64,000 nucleotides of DNA from JAXLVB01 sp046329195 (GCA_046329195.1 JAXLVB010000001.1:1178001-1242000); one strand, 5' to 3'; shown: positions 25,496 through 33,660, numbered from the stretch's first letter. Made by a program: numbers and translations. The notes: generated by a model from the letters alone, not told the origin.

Positions 25496-26467
25496 ATGAA
25501 AAAATTGCTTTTGGCAGCTTTAGGTGGCGCCTTGCTTCTTACAGCTTGCTCTAAAAACGACAACGTGACCCCACAAGACAGTGCATCAGTTAGCACCAGC
25601 AGTGTACCTTCTGCCGCAAGAACAGCGCTAACAACGACATTTCCTACGGCCAGTCAAGTGAGTTGGGCGGTTAATACAACCGATGTGTATCAAGCAGACT
25701 TTTCGGTAAGTGGCAAAGCTGCCATTGCCGACATCCAAGGCAACGGTAAAATCCACGGCATTTTCAGTAAGATTGATGCAGCGTCGTTGCCTACTACCAT
25801 TACCGACTATCTGAATGCCAACTACGCAGGCTATACTTTTGTGACTGCGGGTGTCAAAAAAGACTCAACCACTAGTGCCATCAAAGGCTACAAAGTGGTC
25901 ATCACACTGACCAATGTACGCTATGCCTTGTTGTTTGACGGAACAGGCAAATTCGTACAATTAGACACTCATGATGGTAAGCAGAAAGGTACACCCGTGG
26001 CCCAAGCTGACTTGCTCGCCGCTATCAAGACATACCTTGATACCAATTACAAAGGTTACACTTTTGTAAATGCAAGCAGCCATAGCAGCAATGGAGCCGT
26101 TGACGGATACATGGTACTCATTACCTACAATGGGCAAAACTACTTTGTCCGATTTGATGGTACTGGTAAGTTTGTGGATGCTCGTACACAAGATGTACAC
26201 AATGATGGACGCAAACCTGGCGGCCCTAATTCGGGTCCTGGTGGTCGCCCTGATTGGCTCACCGAAACGGCCATTGCTCAATCGGCTCTTCCTGCAGCAG
26301 TAGGTACTTACCTCGATACCAATTACAAAGGCTGGGCTTTTGTTGGTGCCGAAGTGGGTAAAGATTCAGCAGGTACTGTGGTGAAATACGAAGTGAAATT
26401 CACCTTGAATGGTAAGAGCTACGAAGCCGACTTTGACAAAGACGGTAAGTTTTTGAGGGTTCATTAA
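25496..26467 (+). CDS. Lipoprotein with four PepSY-like (DUF2874-type) repeats
   Basis: A 323-residue lipoprotein (lipobox L-L-T-A-C, Cys18). Four units of about 60-65 residues follow a Ser-rich tether. Units 2-4 share the phrase Y-L-(D/N)-x-N-Y-x-G-(Y/W)-x-F-V-x-A then a basic beta-hairpin and F-D-x-(D/T)-G-K-F; unit 1 is more diverged. This resembles the PepSY-like domain of DUF2874, common in Bacteroidota lipoproteins with an inhibitor-like fold. Between units 3 and 4 is a Gly/Pro-rich hinge. The DNA of units 3 and 4 is nearly identical over the motif, a sign of recent duplication. Ligand unknown. Confidence 0.82.
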   Translation: MKKLLLAALGGALLLTACSKNDNVTPQDSASVSTSSVPSAARTALTTTFPTASQVSWAVNTTDVYQADFSVSGKAAIADIQGNGKIHGIFSKIDAASLPTTITDYLNANYAGYTFVTAGVKKDSTTSAIKGYKVVITLTNVRYALLFDGTGKFVQLDTHDGKQKGTPVAQADLLAAIKTYLDTNYKGYTFVNASSHSSNGAVDGYMVLITYNGQNYFVRFDGTGKFVDARTQDVHNDGRKPGGPNSGPGGRPDWLTETAIAQSALPAAVGTYLDTNYKGWAFVGAEVGKDSAGTVVKYEVKFTLNGKSYEADFDKDGKFLRVH

Positions 26468-26481
26468 TTGCTCGGTTAGTC

Positions 26482-26515
26482 TTCAGTAGTTGTGGAAAGC
26501 TCCACAACTACTGAA
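26482..26515 (+). other. Perfect intercistronic hairpin without T-run
   Basis: A 15-bp perfect stem (arms TTCAGTAGTTGTGGA and its complement) around loop AAGC lies between two lipoprotein genes. No T tract follows, so it is more likely an mRNA stability or processing element than a terminator. Confidence 0.6.
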
Positions 26516-26532
26516 TATCCTCCTCAATTCCT

Positions 26533-27021
26533 ATGAAAACAATTATTAAATCACTGACTTTTTCTTTAATAGCCTTTTTATTTTTACTGACTAGCTGTTC
26601 AAAAAAAGATGAAGTAGTCTTGGACCCCGCTGACCAAGTAGTAGGTACTTACAACGGAACTTCCTACAGTGAAACCACCAACGGCGTAACACAAACCTAC
26701 GACTTGACTAGCGCAACCTTCAAAGACAACGTGACTATTAAGCTGTTAGTAACTCGACAAACGGCTAATACGGTAAAATTAGACTTGACGATTTCGCAAA
26801 AAGATAGCGCTGGCTCTACCCAAACCTCAACCGACTCACTCGAAAATGTTGAGCTCGTAGCACTAAGCACAGGTGGGTTTCAGCTTCAAAACGATAGCCA
26901 AACGTTAGGCCAAGTTGTGAACGGGGTGATGACTATTGCACAGACGTTTCCTGACACCGATAGTCAAGGTAACGCTATTCAAGTAACCGTAAAAATTGTT
27001 TCTCAAAAAGCATCAAATTGA
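26533..27021 (+). CDS. Small lipoprotein, unknown function
   Basis: A 162-residue lipoprotein (signal ending F-L-L-T-S-C, Cys22, then K-K-D-E). The mature part is a small beta-rich domain of about 130 residues opening with V-V-G-T-Y-N-G-T-S-Y, similar in style to lipocalin-like (DUF4923/DUF5004-type) lipoproteins of Bacteroidota; no family can be fixed. It is the last gene of the plus-strand cluster. Its TGA stop codon shares its final base with the first base of a repeat element (27021-27109). Confidence 0.7.
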   Translation: MKTIIKSLTFSLIAFLFLLTSCSKKDEVVLDPADQVVGTYNGTSYSETTNGVTQTYDLTSATFKDNVTIKLLVTRQTANTVKLDLTISQKDSAGSTQTSTDSLENVELVALSTGGFQLQNDSQTLGQVVNGVMTIAQTFPDTDSQGNAIQVTVKIVSQKASN

Positions 27022-27109
27022 TGGAAGTGTGTATGTGATGAAGGATAGGGGTCTGCTATGAAGAAGGCGGCTTTAGAGGCGAAAAGAAATGTAGTGACCC
27101 CTATTTTGT
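27021..27109 (+). repeat. REP-like palindromic element, copy 1
   Basis: The first of two copies. The left 38 bp (27021-27058) are identical to copy 2, and the right end GTGACCCCTATTTTGT also matches. Inverted arms ATAGGGGTC (27045-27053) and GACCCCTAT (27096-27104) enclose about 42 bp that differ between copies except for AGAGGCGAA. It starts on the last base of the lipoprotein stop codon. Family and mobility are not known. Confidence 0.75.
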
Positions 27110-27181
27110 TCTACAAATCGGCTTTCATCGTTTAATGATATATCCCAACAGTGCTTCGGCACTCTTAGCAAGGTCTTTTAT

Positions 27182-27268
27182 ATGGAAGTGTGTATGTGAT
27201 GAAGGATAGGGGTCTGCTACCACCAAGGATTGACAGAGGCGAACGTTAGATAGTGACCCCTATTTTGT
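27182..27268 (+). repeat. REP-like palindromic element, copy 2
   Basis: Same orientation as copy 1, 72 bp downstream. Arms are at 27206-27214 and 27255-27263. The right arm overlaps the 3' end of the glycosyltransferase gene on the minus strand and supplies its TAG stop codon (27260-27262). Between the copies lies a small UUCG-type hairpin (AGTGC-TTCG-GCACT, 27150-27163). Confidence 0.75.
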
Positions 27269-28924
27269 ATTCTTCCTTTTAAAAAACACAAACCCATTCT
27301 CTTCTTTCAGTACTTCTATGGTTGGCTGTTGCCGATACCCTTCTGCATCTGTAATTTTCGTAACAAAATACGTCGGCTTATCCACGGCACCTTTTAGGAG
27401 CCATTCGGTATTGCTGCATTGTGGATTTGAACAGGGTTGCTTGTCAAAATAAAACAAATGTGCATAGCTCTTGAATCCTAAAGTTTCGATGTACACGGCC
27501 TCGCCTGCGTGGGCTTGATAAAAACGAATGGCAGCCCCCTGCACATACGCTTCAATCTTCGGAACGACCATTCGGCCTACCAAAAGGAGGCATACAGCGG
27601 TACTCAACAACAAAGTCACTACACCGTTTTGGGCTCTCCCTCGGCTAAGTTGTCCGATAGTCCACCATACGATGAGCAGATAACAACCGCCCCAGACCCA
27701 CTCCCAGCCCAGCCACGTCACGTTGGCTTGTAGGTTACCCACCACAAAAGCATCTTGAATATACGGCTGGATGACTGCCGCATTCATTCCGATGAGTGGA
27801 ACCGCCATGAGTACCAGCCCTAATAAGGTACCTATCACCCCAAGCCCAACCGTAAGCCATCGGTTCCAGAAAGCTCGTTTTTCGATAAATGCCAGTATAG
27901 ACAAGGCAGCAAAATAGGTGACTGGATACCACGCCATCGACGAATAATGCACAATTTTGGTCGTTACAATACTGAAAAGAATCATTACTACCCAAAATAA
28001 AGTCCTCATCACCTCTCCAAATGATATATTTTCAGAACGATACACTCGCAGCCCCATGCCCCGAATCGCAAAAATAGAGGATGGAAAGCACCCTATCAGA
28101 ACCACTACAAAGTGGTAGTAAAACGGCTGCCCGTGCCCTGAGTCGGGTGTTGCGAAGAGGCGGATTTGGTATTCAATAAATTTCTCGAAAAACCAAAAGC
28201 CATGATGATAAAACTCCAAACCAAACCACGTGGCCGCCACTCCAAGGGTACATCCCACAAAAACAACTACTTGCTTGACAGTCCAAACGGCTCGAAATCG
28301 GTATTGTGCCCAAATCACCAGTGCCGTTAGCCCCCACAATAAGCCTCCGACAGGCCCTTTGGTGAGCAACGCCAAGCCTATGCACGCCCCTGCCCAAGCA
28401 CTATACCGTAGCGGCTTTTGTGGCTCATTAGCGGCTCGATAGCTAAACCAAATCCCCAGAAAAATAAAATAGTTGAATGTAGGGTCTATCAGGGCTGTTT
28501 TGAAGTAAAAATGAGGCGTAAACGAACCCACATACGCCAGCACCCACAACCAGCCAAAACGCCGACCATGTAGCTGATTGCCTATGATATAAAGCGTCAG
28601 GAGAGTAATGATGCCGATGACCGCATTCGGAAAGCGGGCTGCAAATTCGCTAACGCCAAATACCTTCATAGCAAGCACCTGCATCCAAAAAAACAACGGA
28701 GGTTTTTCCCAAAAAGGCTGAAAGTCAATTTGTACAGTAGTATAATTGCCCGTTATGAGCATTTCACGGGCCGATTCGGCAAAATTGATTTCGTCCCAAT
28801 CAAACAAATGAACACTCCCCAGAAAGGGTACAAAACACAAGACTCCCAAAGCCACAATCCATAGCGAGTCAGAAAGTACGGTCTGTTTTGAGAGAGAATC
28901 AGTCGAAACGAAGGGCTTATTCAT
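27260..28924 (-). CDS. Membrane glycosyltransferase, GT39/ArnT-like
   Basis: A 554-residue inner-membrane protein with about 11-12 hydrophobic segments. The first outer loop reads F-D-W-D-E-I-N-F-A-E-S-A-R-E-M with the acidic pair typical of GT-C enzymes, and W-E-K-P-P-L-F-F-W follows, as in ArnT/PMT-type transferases that move a sugar from undecaprenyl phosphate to lipid A or protein. A soluble C-terminal part (about 455-554) is periplasmic. It overlaps the upstream PAP2 phosphatase gene by 8 bp, so both are one operon and probably act on the same lipid carrier. The C-terminus ends inside repeat copy 2. Confidence 0.88.
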   Translation of the reverse strand: MNKPFVSTDSLSKQTVLSDSLWIVALGVLCFVPFLGSVHLFDWDEINFAESAREMLITGNYTTVQIDFQPFWEKPPLFFWMQVLAMKVFGVSEFAARFPNAVIGIITLLTLYIIGNQLHGRRFGWLWVLAYVGSFTPHFYFKTALIDPTFNYFIFLGIWFSYRAANEPQKPLRYSAWAGACIGLALLTKGPVGGLLWGLTALVIWAQYRFRAVWTVKQVVVFVGCTLGVAATWFGLEFYHHGFWFFEKFIEYQIRLFATPDSGHGQPFYYHFVVVLIGCFPSSIFAIRGMGLRVYRSENISFGEVMRTLFWVVMILFSIVTTKIVHYSSMAWYPVTYFAALSILAFIEKRAFWNRWLTVGLGVIGTLLGLVLMAVPLIGMNAAVIQPYIQDAFVVGNLQANVTWLGWEWVWGGCYLLIVWWTIGQLSRGRAQNGVVTLLLSTAVCLLLVGRMVVPKIEAYVQGAAIRFYQAHAGEAVYIETLGFKSYAHLFYFDKQPCSNPQCSNTEWLLKGAVDKPTYFVTKITDAEGYRQQPTIEVLKEENGFVFFKRKNTK

Positions 28925-29543
28925 GGTTCAAAGTACGCCCTTGGCGCCGAAAGTACAAAAAAACCACCACTGCCGTACTCGTGCCAATAACCGAGCCAGC
29001 GTAGACATCTATCATAAAGTGCTGAAACAGGTACATCCGAGAGTAGCCCACCAAACAAGCCATAATTAACAAAAATCCACCCCAGCGCTTGTTAGGCAAC
29101 ACCAAGGCCAACAAGCAAAACACCGCAAAAGCGGAAGTCGTGTGCCCCGACGGAAAACTATTGTCACTCAATAGTTCCACTCCTGTTACTCGGTGATAAT
29201 CAGACCATTGCCCCTCAAAATACTTAGATGGACGCACTACTTCGTCAAAAAACACCCGCTTGAGCGCCTGCGCCACCAGCGCACTGCTCAAAAAACTCAC
29301 CCCAGCTATTCCGGCCAACGGTTTTGCATAAAAAAATAGCCCGACAATAACCACACACGCAAACCAGCCATCGCCGAGCTCAGTCATGTATTTAAAAAAG
29401 ACGTCGGCACTTTCGCTATGCCACTGATTGATGGCTCGAATAATCGTTGCTTGCGAATACACAAGCTGTACCGCACCCATACCCAGTAATAAACATAGGT
29501 ATGACACAAAAAACCATCTGTTTTTTTGAATTAATTCTTTCAT
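28917..29543 (-). CDS. PAP2 family phosphatase
   Basis: A 208-residue membrane protein with about five to six hydrophobic segments. All three PAP2 motifs are present: K-R-V-F-F-D-E-V-V-R-P (motif 1), F-P-S-G-H-T-T-S-A-F (motif 2) and S-R-M-Y-L-F-Q-H-F-M-I-D-V (motif 3). Such enzymes dephosphorylate lipid phosphates such as undecaprenyl pyrophosphate or phosphatidylglycerol phosphate, or modify lipid A. Its 8-bp overlap with the GT39-like gene suggests a joint role in lipid-carrier recycling or lipid A change (inference). Confidence 0.93.
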   Translation of the reverse strand: MKELIQKNRWFFVSYLCLLLGMGAVQLVYSQATIIRAINQWHSESADVFFKYMTELGDGWFACVVIVGLFFYAKPLAGIAGVSFLSSALVAQALKRVFFDEVVRPSKYFEGQWSDYHRVTGVELLSDNSFPSGHTTSAFAVFCLLALVLPNKRWGGFLLIMACLVGYSRMYLFQHFMIDVYAGSVIGTSTAVVVFLYFRRQGRTLNHE

Positions 29544-29585
29544 TCGTTTTTTATTTGGACGTATGCAATACGATACATCCCAACT

Positions 29586-30392
29586 CTATCCCCAGGTTAT
29601 TTCTTCTGCTTTCACAAACCGAATGCCTCGTTGTTTAGCCTCAGCATAAATGGGTTCACCCAAAAAAACCAAGCCCGCCACATCCGACATACAGTCTTCT
29701 ACAACTATCATTTTTTGAGCCAACTCAGGTGCAAAATCCATTGCTTGCTTGAGGCTTGTACCCACACAGTGCGACTTGGCCTCGCCCATCAAAAGTACTT
29801 GATCATATTGCATCAGTAATTGGACCAGTGCTTGGTTGAACTGCGTTTCGGGGGCATCGTCTATCGGAATGTTCGCTCTAAAAATCCCAAAATGCTCTGT
29901 CAGGCGATTGGTACCCTTCACAGCCACATCATAATCTCGTTGGGTATAGTGAGTCCACGTCCGCAGCGCATTCATCACGTGGTCATCAAGGCCAGCACCT
30001 TTCGAGCCAATCAGGCAGTGTTCAGGCCAAATAAAGTGCGGAAACTGACCCTGATTTTCTAAGGCTTGCACATAGGTCGTTACTTTTTCAGGTTCGATAA
30101 TGGGCATCCATTTACCATTCAAAATTTCCTGATGTGTAATCTGCGTAAACGGTGCGGGTGGGTTGCCAGCGTCATCTCGCCAAAACATCGGATGCGACAC
30201 ATCCAAGATATGATGGGTGTCTAACGTAACCGTAATATGGTCGATACTCGTTAAATTATTCTCTATCAAGCGCTTGATACGCTTCACATCCCCATCGGCT
30301 CCTGCCACATATAATGCCCCTTCTGGATGGCAAAAATCATGTTGCGCATCTATAATCAGAAGTGCCGTAGTTGGTCTTATTGTCTTTTTCAT
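29586..30392 (-). CDS. Isochorismatase-fold hydrolase, nicotinamidase-like
   Basis: A 268-residue cysteine hydrolase. The catalytic triad of the family can be placed: Asp in L-L-I-I-D-A-Q-H-D-F (about 15), Lys in V-K-G-T-N (about 159), and Cys in S-H-C-V-G-T-S-L (about 209). The metal-binding stretch D-T-H-H-I-L-D-V-S-H-P resembles the D-x-H...H of nicotinamidases, which convert nicotinamide to nicotinate for NAD salvage. At 268 residues it is longer than PncA (about 190-215) and resembles fungal-type enzymes, so the substrate stays open. Own -7 box at 30428-30435. Confidence 0.87.
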   Translation of the reverse strand: MKKTIRPTTALLIIDAQHDFCHPEGALYVAGADGDVKRIKRLIENNLTSIDHITVTLDTHHILDVSHPMFWRDDAGNPPAPFTQITHQEILNGKWMPIIEPEKVTTYVQALENQGQFPHFIWPEHCLIGSKGAGLDDHVMNALRTWTHYTQRDYDVAVKGTNRLTEHFGIFRANIPIDDAPETQFNQALVQLLMQYDQVLLMGEAKSHCVGTSLKQAMDFAPELAQKMIVVEDCMSDVAGLVFLGEPIYAEAKQRGIRFVKAEEITWG

Positions 30393-30427
30393 AGGTATTG
30401 TAATGGCGGATAGCCTTATTCTTGGCT

Positions 30428-30435
30428 CAAAATTA
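30428..30435 (-). promoter_or_regulatory. -7 promoter box of the isochorismatase-fold gene
   Basis: Minus strand TAATTTTG, an exact TAnnTTTG match, 36 bp before the start codon. Confidence 0.45.
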
Positions 30436-30487
30436 CCGCCTAAGTTGTTGATTCTCCAAGATTTCAGCTAAAATCCTGAACGTTAGG

Positions 30488-30518
30488 TTGGAAAAATCAG
30501 AAACTACCCCTAACTTTG
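30488..30518 (+). promoter_or_regulatory. Promoter of the DUF177-rpmF unit
   Basis: A -33 TTG at 30488-30490 and a -7 box TAACTTTG at 30511-30518, 20 bp apart: the standard Bacteroidota arrangement. The GTG start codon at 30539 lies 21 bp downstream. Confidence 0.65.
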
Positions 30519-30538
30519 CGCTCCTTTTGGTCTGACCC

Positions 30539-31084
30539 GTGAAAGAGCTTCGCAAATACGATATTATTATTGCTCAACTCGAACAGAAAGAGCATCTCTA
30601 CGAGTTTGAGGGTGGCAATGCTTTTTTTGAAGCATTTGAGCAGGAACTTATCCAAAAAGGAACGTTTAAGGCTACAGTAAAATTAGACAAGTCAGCTACG
30701 ATGATTCAGTTGTGGTTTGACGTGGTGGGCGAAGTAGAACTCACCTGTGACCGCAGCCTCGAAACATTTAACGAGCCGTTTCAGGTTCAAGAAAAGCTTA
30801 TCTTGAAGTTTGGAGAAAAGGCTGAAACCCTAAGCGACGAAATCGAAATTATCCCTCGTGACACGGCCGTTATCAACATAGCTCAGCCTATTTTCGATTT
30901 TATCGGATTAAGTATCCCTATCAAAAAACTGCACCCTCGGTTCAGAACCGATGATGCCGACACTAATGAGAGTAATCTGCTGATTTACAGCACTACTAAT
31001 AAAAAAACCGAAGTAAATACCAACGATTCAGAAGCTACCGTTGACCCTCGATGGGCGGCTCTGAAGAAATTGAAAGATAACTAA
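30539..31084 (+). CDS. DUF177 (YceD-like) protein
   Basis: A 181-residue protein from a GTG start at 30539, fixed by the promoter just upstream. The pattern D-V-V-G-E-V-E-L-T-C-D-R-S-L-E and the acidic tail are typical of the YceD/DUF177 family, which is almost always encoded directly before rpmF, as here (rpmF starts 50 bp downstream). The role is unclear; in plants and bacteria it is linked to 23S rRNA or large-subunit maturation. A small hairpin (GTAGGT...ACCTAC, 31094-31113) lies in the gap before rpmF. Confidence 0.9.
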   Translation: MKELRKYDIIIAQLEQKEHLYEFEGGNAFFEAFEQELIQKGTFKATVKLDKSATMIQLWFDVVGEVELTCDRSLETFNEPFQVQEKLILKFGEKAETLSDEIEIIPRDTAVINIAQPIFDFIGLSIPIKKLHPRFRTDDADTNESNLLIYSTTNKKTEVNTNDSEATVDPRWAALKKLKDN

Positions 31085-31133
31085 AAAAAACAGGTAGGTT
31101 TTTAGAGACCTACTTCTAAAGTCAACTAAAAAA

Positions 31134-31325
31134 ATGGCACATCCTAAACGAAGACACTCATCTACTCGCAGAGATAAGCGTCGTACGCACGACAACTTAA
31201 GCACAAAACAATTAGCTACCGACCCTCAAACAGGCGAAATACACGTGTATCACCGTGCACACGTATCAGAAGGTAACTTGTACTACAAAGGCAAGTTGGT
31301 AGTAGAAGGCTACACCACTGTGTAG
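31134..31325 (+). CDS. rpmF: Ribosomal protein L32, form without zinc cysteines
   Basis: A 63-residue basic protein with the L32 start M-A-H-P-K-R-R-H-S-S-T-R-R-D-K-R-R-T-H-D. The four cysteines that bind zinc in many L32 proteins are all absent; the positions are filled in T-D-P-Q-T-G-E-I-H-V-Y-H and E-G-N-L-Y-Y-K-G-K. It belongs to the zinc-independent type, likely normal in this lineage. It follows the DUF177 gene and is ended by a long hairpin terminator. Confidence 0.95.
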   Translation: MAHPKRRHSSTRRDKRRTHDNLSTKQLATDPQTGEIHVYHRAHVSEGNLYYKGKLVVEGYTTV

Positions 31326-31333
31326 TTTTTCAA

Positions 31334-31411
31334 AATGGTTAATCGTTAGCGGCGCAATTGCTTGGCTATGAAAGTCTTGCAATCCCCATTAGCGATTAAC
31401 CATTCTCTTTT
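31334..31411 (+). terminator. Long-loop terminator after rpmF
   Basis: A 15-bp stem pairs 31334-31348 with 31390-31404 (AATGGTTAATCG and its complement form the core, with one G-U pair), followed by CTCTTTTT. The 41-nt loop has further short self-complementarity around GCAATTGC. It separates the rpmF unit from plsX. Confidence 0.75.
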
Positions 31412-31559
31412 TATACCCTACCGTTTGCTTTTGATAGGGTTACATGCACCTTACCAGACTGATTCTGAATCAACGTTGCGTGATAAAAAAAATCCTTCTC
31501 ACGGCATTTTTTCGGTATCTTTTGTCTGAATATCTTAACTTATGTGTCTGAATAAACCC

Positions 31560-31567
31560 TATCTTTA
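31560..31567 (+). promoter_or_regulatory. Possible -7 box of the plsX operon
   Basis: TATCTTTA, seven of eight matches to TAnnTTTG, 21 bp before the plsX ATG. Together with the rpmF terminator it suggests that plsX starts a new transcript. Confidence 0.4.
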
Positions 31568-31588
31568 CGCCCAATCAAAGCTGAATCT

Positions 31589-32524
31589 ATGAGAATAGCA
31601 GTAGATGCCATGGGTGGCGATTTTGCCCCTCAAACCATCGTCGAAGGTGTAGGGATGGCAGTGCGAGAACTCCCATCCGATGTTCAACTCGTATTGATTG
31701 GTAATCAAGACCTTGTAACTGAATTGCTCCATGCCAACGGCATTGCTGAGTCTGTAGAGCTTATTCATACCGACGAAGTAATTGCTATGGGCGAGCACCC
31801 CACTAAAGCCCTTTCACAGAAACCCAATTCCAGCATAGGAATTGGGTTTAAGCTTTTAAAAGAAGGCAAAATAGACGTCTTTTGTAGCGCAGGTAACACC
31901 GGTGCCATGCACGTAGGAGCCTTGTTTAGCGTAAAAGCCATCGAAGGGGTGATCCGTCCGGCTATCGCAGGGTTTGCTCCACAGAAAAACGGCCAGCAGG
32001 CGGTTATTTTGGACATCGGTGCCAATGCCGACTGTAAGCCCGAGATGCTCGAACAGTTTGGAGAATTAGGGTCGTTGTATGCACAACATACGCTCAAAAT
32101 CGAAAACCCACGAGTAGCACTCATGAACATTGGCGAGGAAGAACAAAAAGGTTCGCTGGTGGCTCAGGCCGCCTATCAATTGATGAAGGCTAATCGCAAA
32201 ATGAATTTTGTGGGCAATATCGAAGGAGGTGACTTTTTTGATGGCAAGGCCGATGTGATTGTTACCGACGGGTTTACAGGTAATGTGTTACTCAAATTGG
32301 CAGAGTCTTTTTATGACTTAGCCGCAGAGCGAGGCATCAACGATGTCTATATCAATCAAATGAACTACGAGGCTTTTGGAGGAAGCCCCATCATTGGGGT
32401 AAACGGAAACGTTATTATCGCTCACGGAGTCTCTACACCGCTTGCCATTAAAAATATGATTTTTCTTGCAAAGCGACAGGTAGAATCTGAAGTATATTTG
32501 AAGATTAAACAAGCACTAAATTAG
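31589..32524 (+). CDS. plsX: Phosphate acyltransferase PlsX
   Basis: A 311-residue soluble enzyme that converts acyl-ACP to acyl-phosphate for phosphatidic acid synthesis. The start M-R-I-A-V-D-A-M-G-G-D-F-A-P and the later G-N-T-G-A-M-H-V-G-A and V-T-D-G-F-T-G-N-V-L-L-K are family signatures. Length is normal. It is followed by fabH with 89 bp between, as in most bacteria, so phospholipid and fatty-acid synthesis start together. A long intercistronic hairpin lies between the two genes. Confidence 0.97.
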   Translation: MRIAVDAMGGDFAPQTIVEGVGMAVRELPSDVQLVLIGNQDLVTELLHANGIAESVELIHTDEVIAMGEHPTKALSQKPNSSIGIGFKLLKEGKIDVFCSAGNTGAMHVGALFSVKAIEGVIRPAIAGFAPQKNGQQAVILDIGANADCKPEMLEQFGELGSLYAQHTLKIENPRVALMNIGEEEQKGSLVAQAAYQLMKANRKMNFVGNIEGGDFFDGKADVIVTDGFTGNVLLKLAESFYDLAAERGINDVYINQMNYEAFGGSPIIGVNGNVIIAHGVSTPLAIKNMIFLAKRQVESEVYLKIKQALN

Positions 32525-32534
32525 AGCCAATACC

Positions 32535-32586
32535 ACAAGTAGAGGGCAGAGAATGGACAAACGCCCGTTCTTTTCTCTCTACTTGT
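32535..32586 (+). other. Intercistronic hairpin between plsX and fabH
   Basis: Outer arms ACAAGTAGAG (32535-32544) and CTCTACTTGT (32577-32586) pair perfectly; further pairing (AGAGAA with TTCTTTTCT) is possible inside. No T-run follows, so it probably acts on mRNA stability or translation of the operon rather than termination. Confidence 0.5.
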
Positions 32587-32613
32587 TAGTTTATACGCTC
32601 TACCTCTTTTGAT

Positions 32614-33609
32614 ATGTCTAAAATCACCGCCGCCATTACAGGCGTACATGGTTACGTACCTGATTACATTTTGACCAACGAGGAGCTCTCCACCATGGTC
32701 GAAACTTCGGATGAATGGATTACCTCCCGAACAGGTATTAAAGAACGCCGCATCTTAAAAGGCGAAGGGATGGGAACTTCATACATGGGCGCAAAAGCAC
32801 TCCAAGGGTTATTAGAAAAAACCCAAACCGCCCCCGAAGAACTCGATATGTTGATTGTGGCTACCGTTACCCCAGACCACATCTTTCCGTCAACAGCCAA
32901 TCTGATTTGTAGAGAGTTAGGTATAAAAAACATCCCCAGCTACGATTCTGCCGCTGCCTGCTCTGGCTTTATCTATGCACTCTCGCAAGGCGTCATGGCT
33001 ATTGAGTCGGGTCGTTATAAAAAAGTAGCCATCGTAGGTGCCGACAAGATGTCGGCTATCGTCAACTACCAAGACCGTACTACCTGTGTGCTTTTTGGAG
33101 ATGGTGCCGGAGCCATATTGCTCGAACCCACCCAAGAGGACATTGGTGTAAAAGATTTCATTCTTCGCTCTGACGGCGCAGGGGTTGAGTACCTGTACCT
33201 CAAAAACGGTGGAAGCAAATACCCACTCACTGCCGAAAACATCTTGGACCGTGACCATTTTGTACATCAAGAAGGTCCGCAAGTGTTTAAGTTTGCCGTC
33301 GTGAACATGGCCGATGTGTCTGCCGAAATCATGGAGCGCAATGGCCTCCAAGGCGACGACATTGCGTGGCTCGTGCCGCACCAAGCCAACAAGCGGATTA
33401 TTGACGCTACCGCTCGCCGCATGAACATCGGCGACGACAAAGTAATGCTCAACATCCAAAAATACGGCAATACCACCGCAGCAACCATTCCGCTTTGCTT
33501 GTGGGATTACGAAAAACAACTCAAAAAAGGCGATAACCTCATCTTTGCAGCATTTGGCGGTGGCTTCACGTGGGCTTCGGCGTATGTAAAATGGGCTTAT
33601 AACTCGTAA
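32614..33609 (+). CDS. fabH: 3-oxoacyl-ACP synthase III (KAS III)
   Basis: A 331-residue condensing enzyme that starts fatty-acid chains from acetyl- or branched acyl-CoA and malonyl-ACP. The catalytic triad is visible: Cys in S-A-A-A-C-S-G-F-I-Y (about 115), His in V-P-H-Q-A-N-K-R-I (about 255) and Asn in Y-G-N-T-T-A-A-T-I-P (about 287). The G-D-G-A-G-A-I-L-L motif is also present. Length and context (plsX upstream, efp and accBC downstream) are standard for Bacteroidota. Confidence 0.98.
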   Translation: MSKITAAITGVHGYVPDYILTNEELSTMVETSDEWITSRTGIKERRILKGEGMGTSYMGAKALQGLLEKTQTAPEELDMLIVATVTPDHIFPSTANLICRELGIKNIPSYDSAAACSGFIYALSQGVMAIESGRYKKVAIVGADKMSAIVNYQDRTTCVLFGDGAGAILLEPTQEDIGVKDFILRSDGAGVEYLYLKNGGSKYPLTAENILDRDHFVHQEGPQVFKFAVVNMADVSAEIMERNGLQGDDIAWLVPHQANKRIIDATARRMNIGDDKVMLNIQKYGNTTAATIPLCLWDYEKQLKKGDNLIFAAFGGGFTWASAYVKWAYNS

Positions 33610-33660
33610 GATTTTCTACTGACAACAAACCATCTAACCAATAACGATTATTCTTGCACA

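Noticed and set aside
32917..33519. 200-codon open frame antisense to fabH
   Set aside because: Shadow of a conserved gene; no motif of its own.
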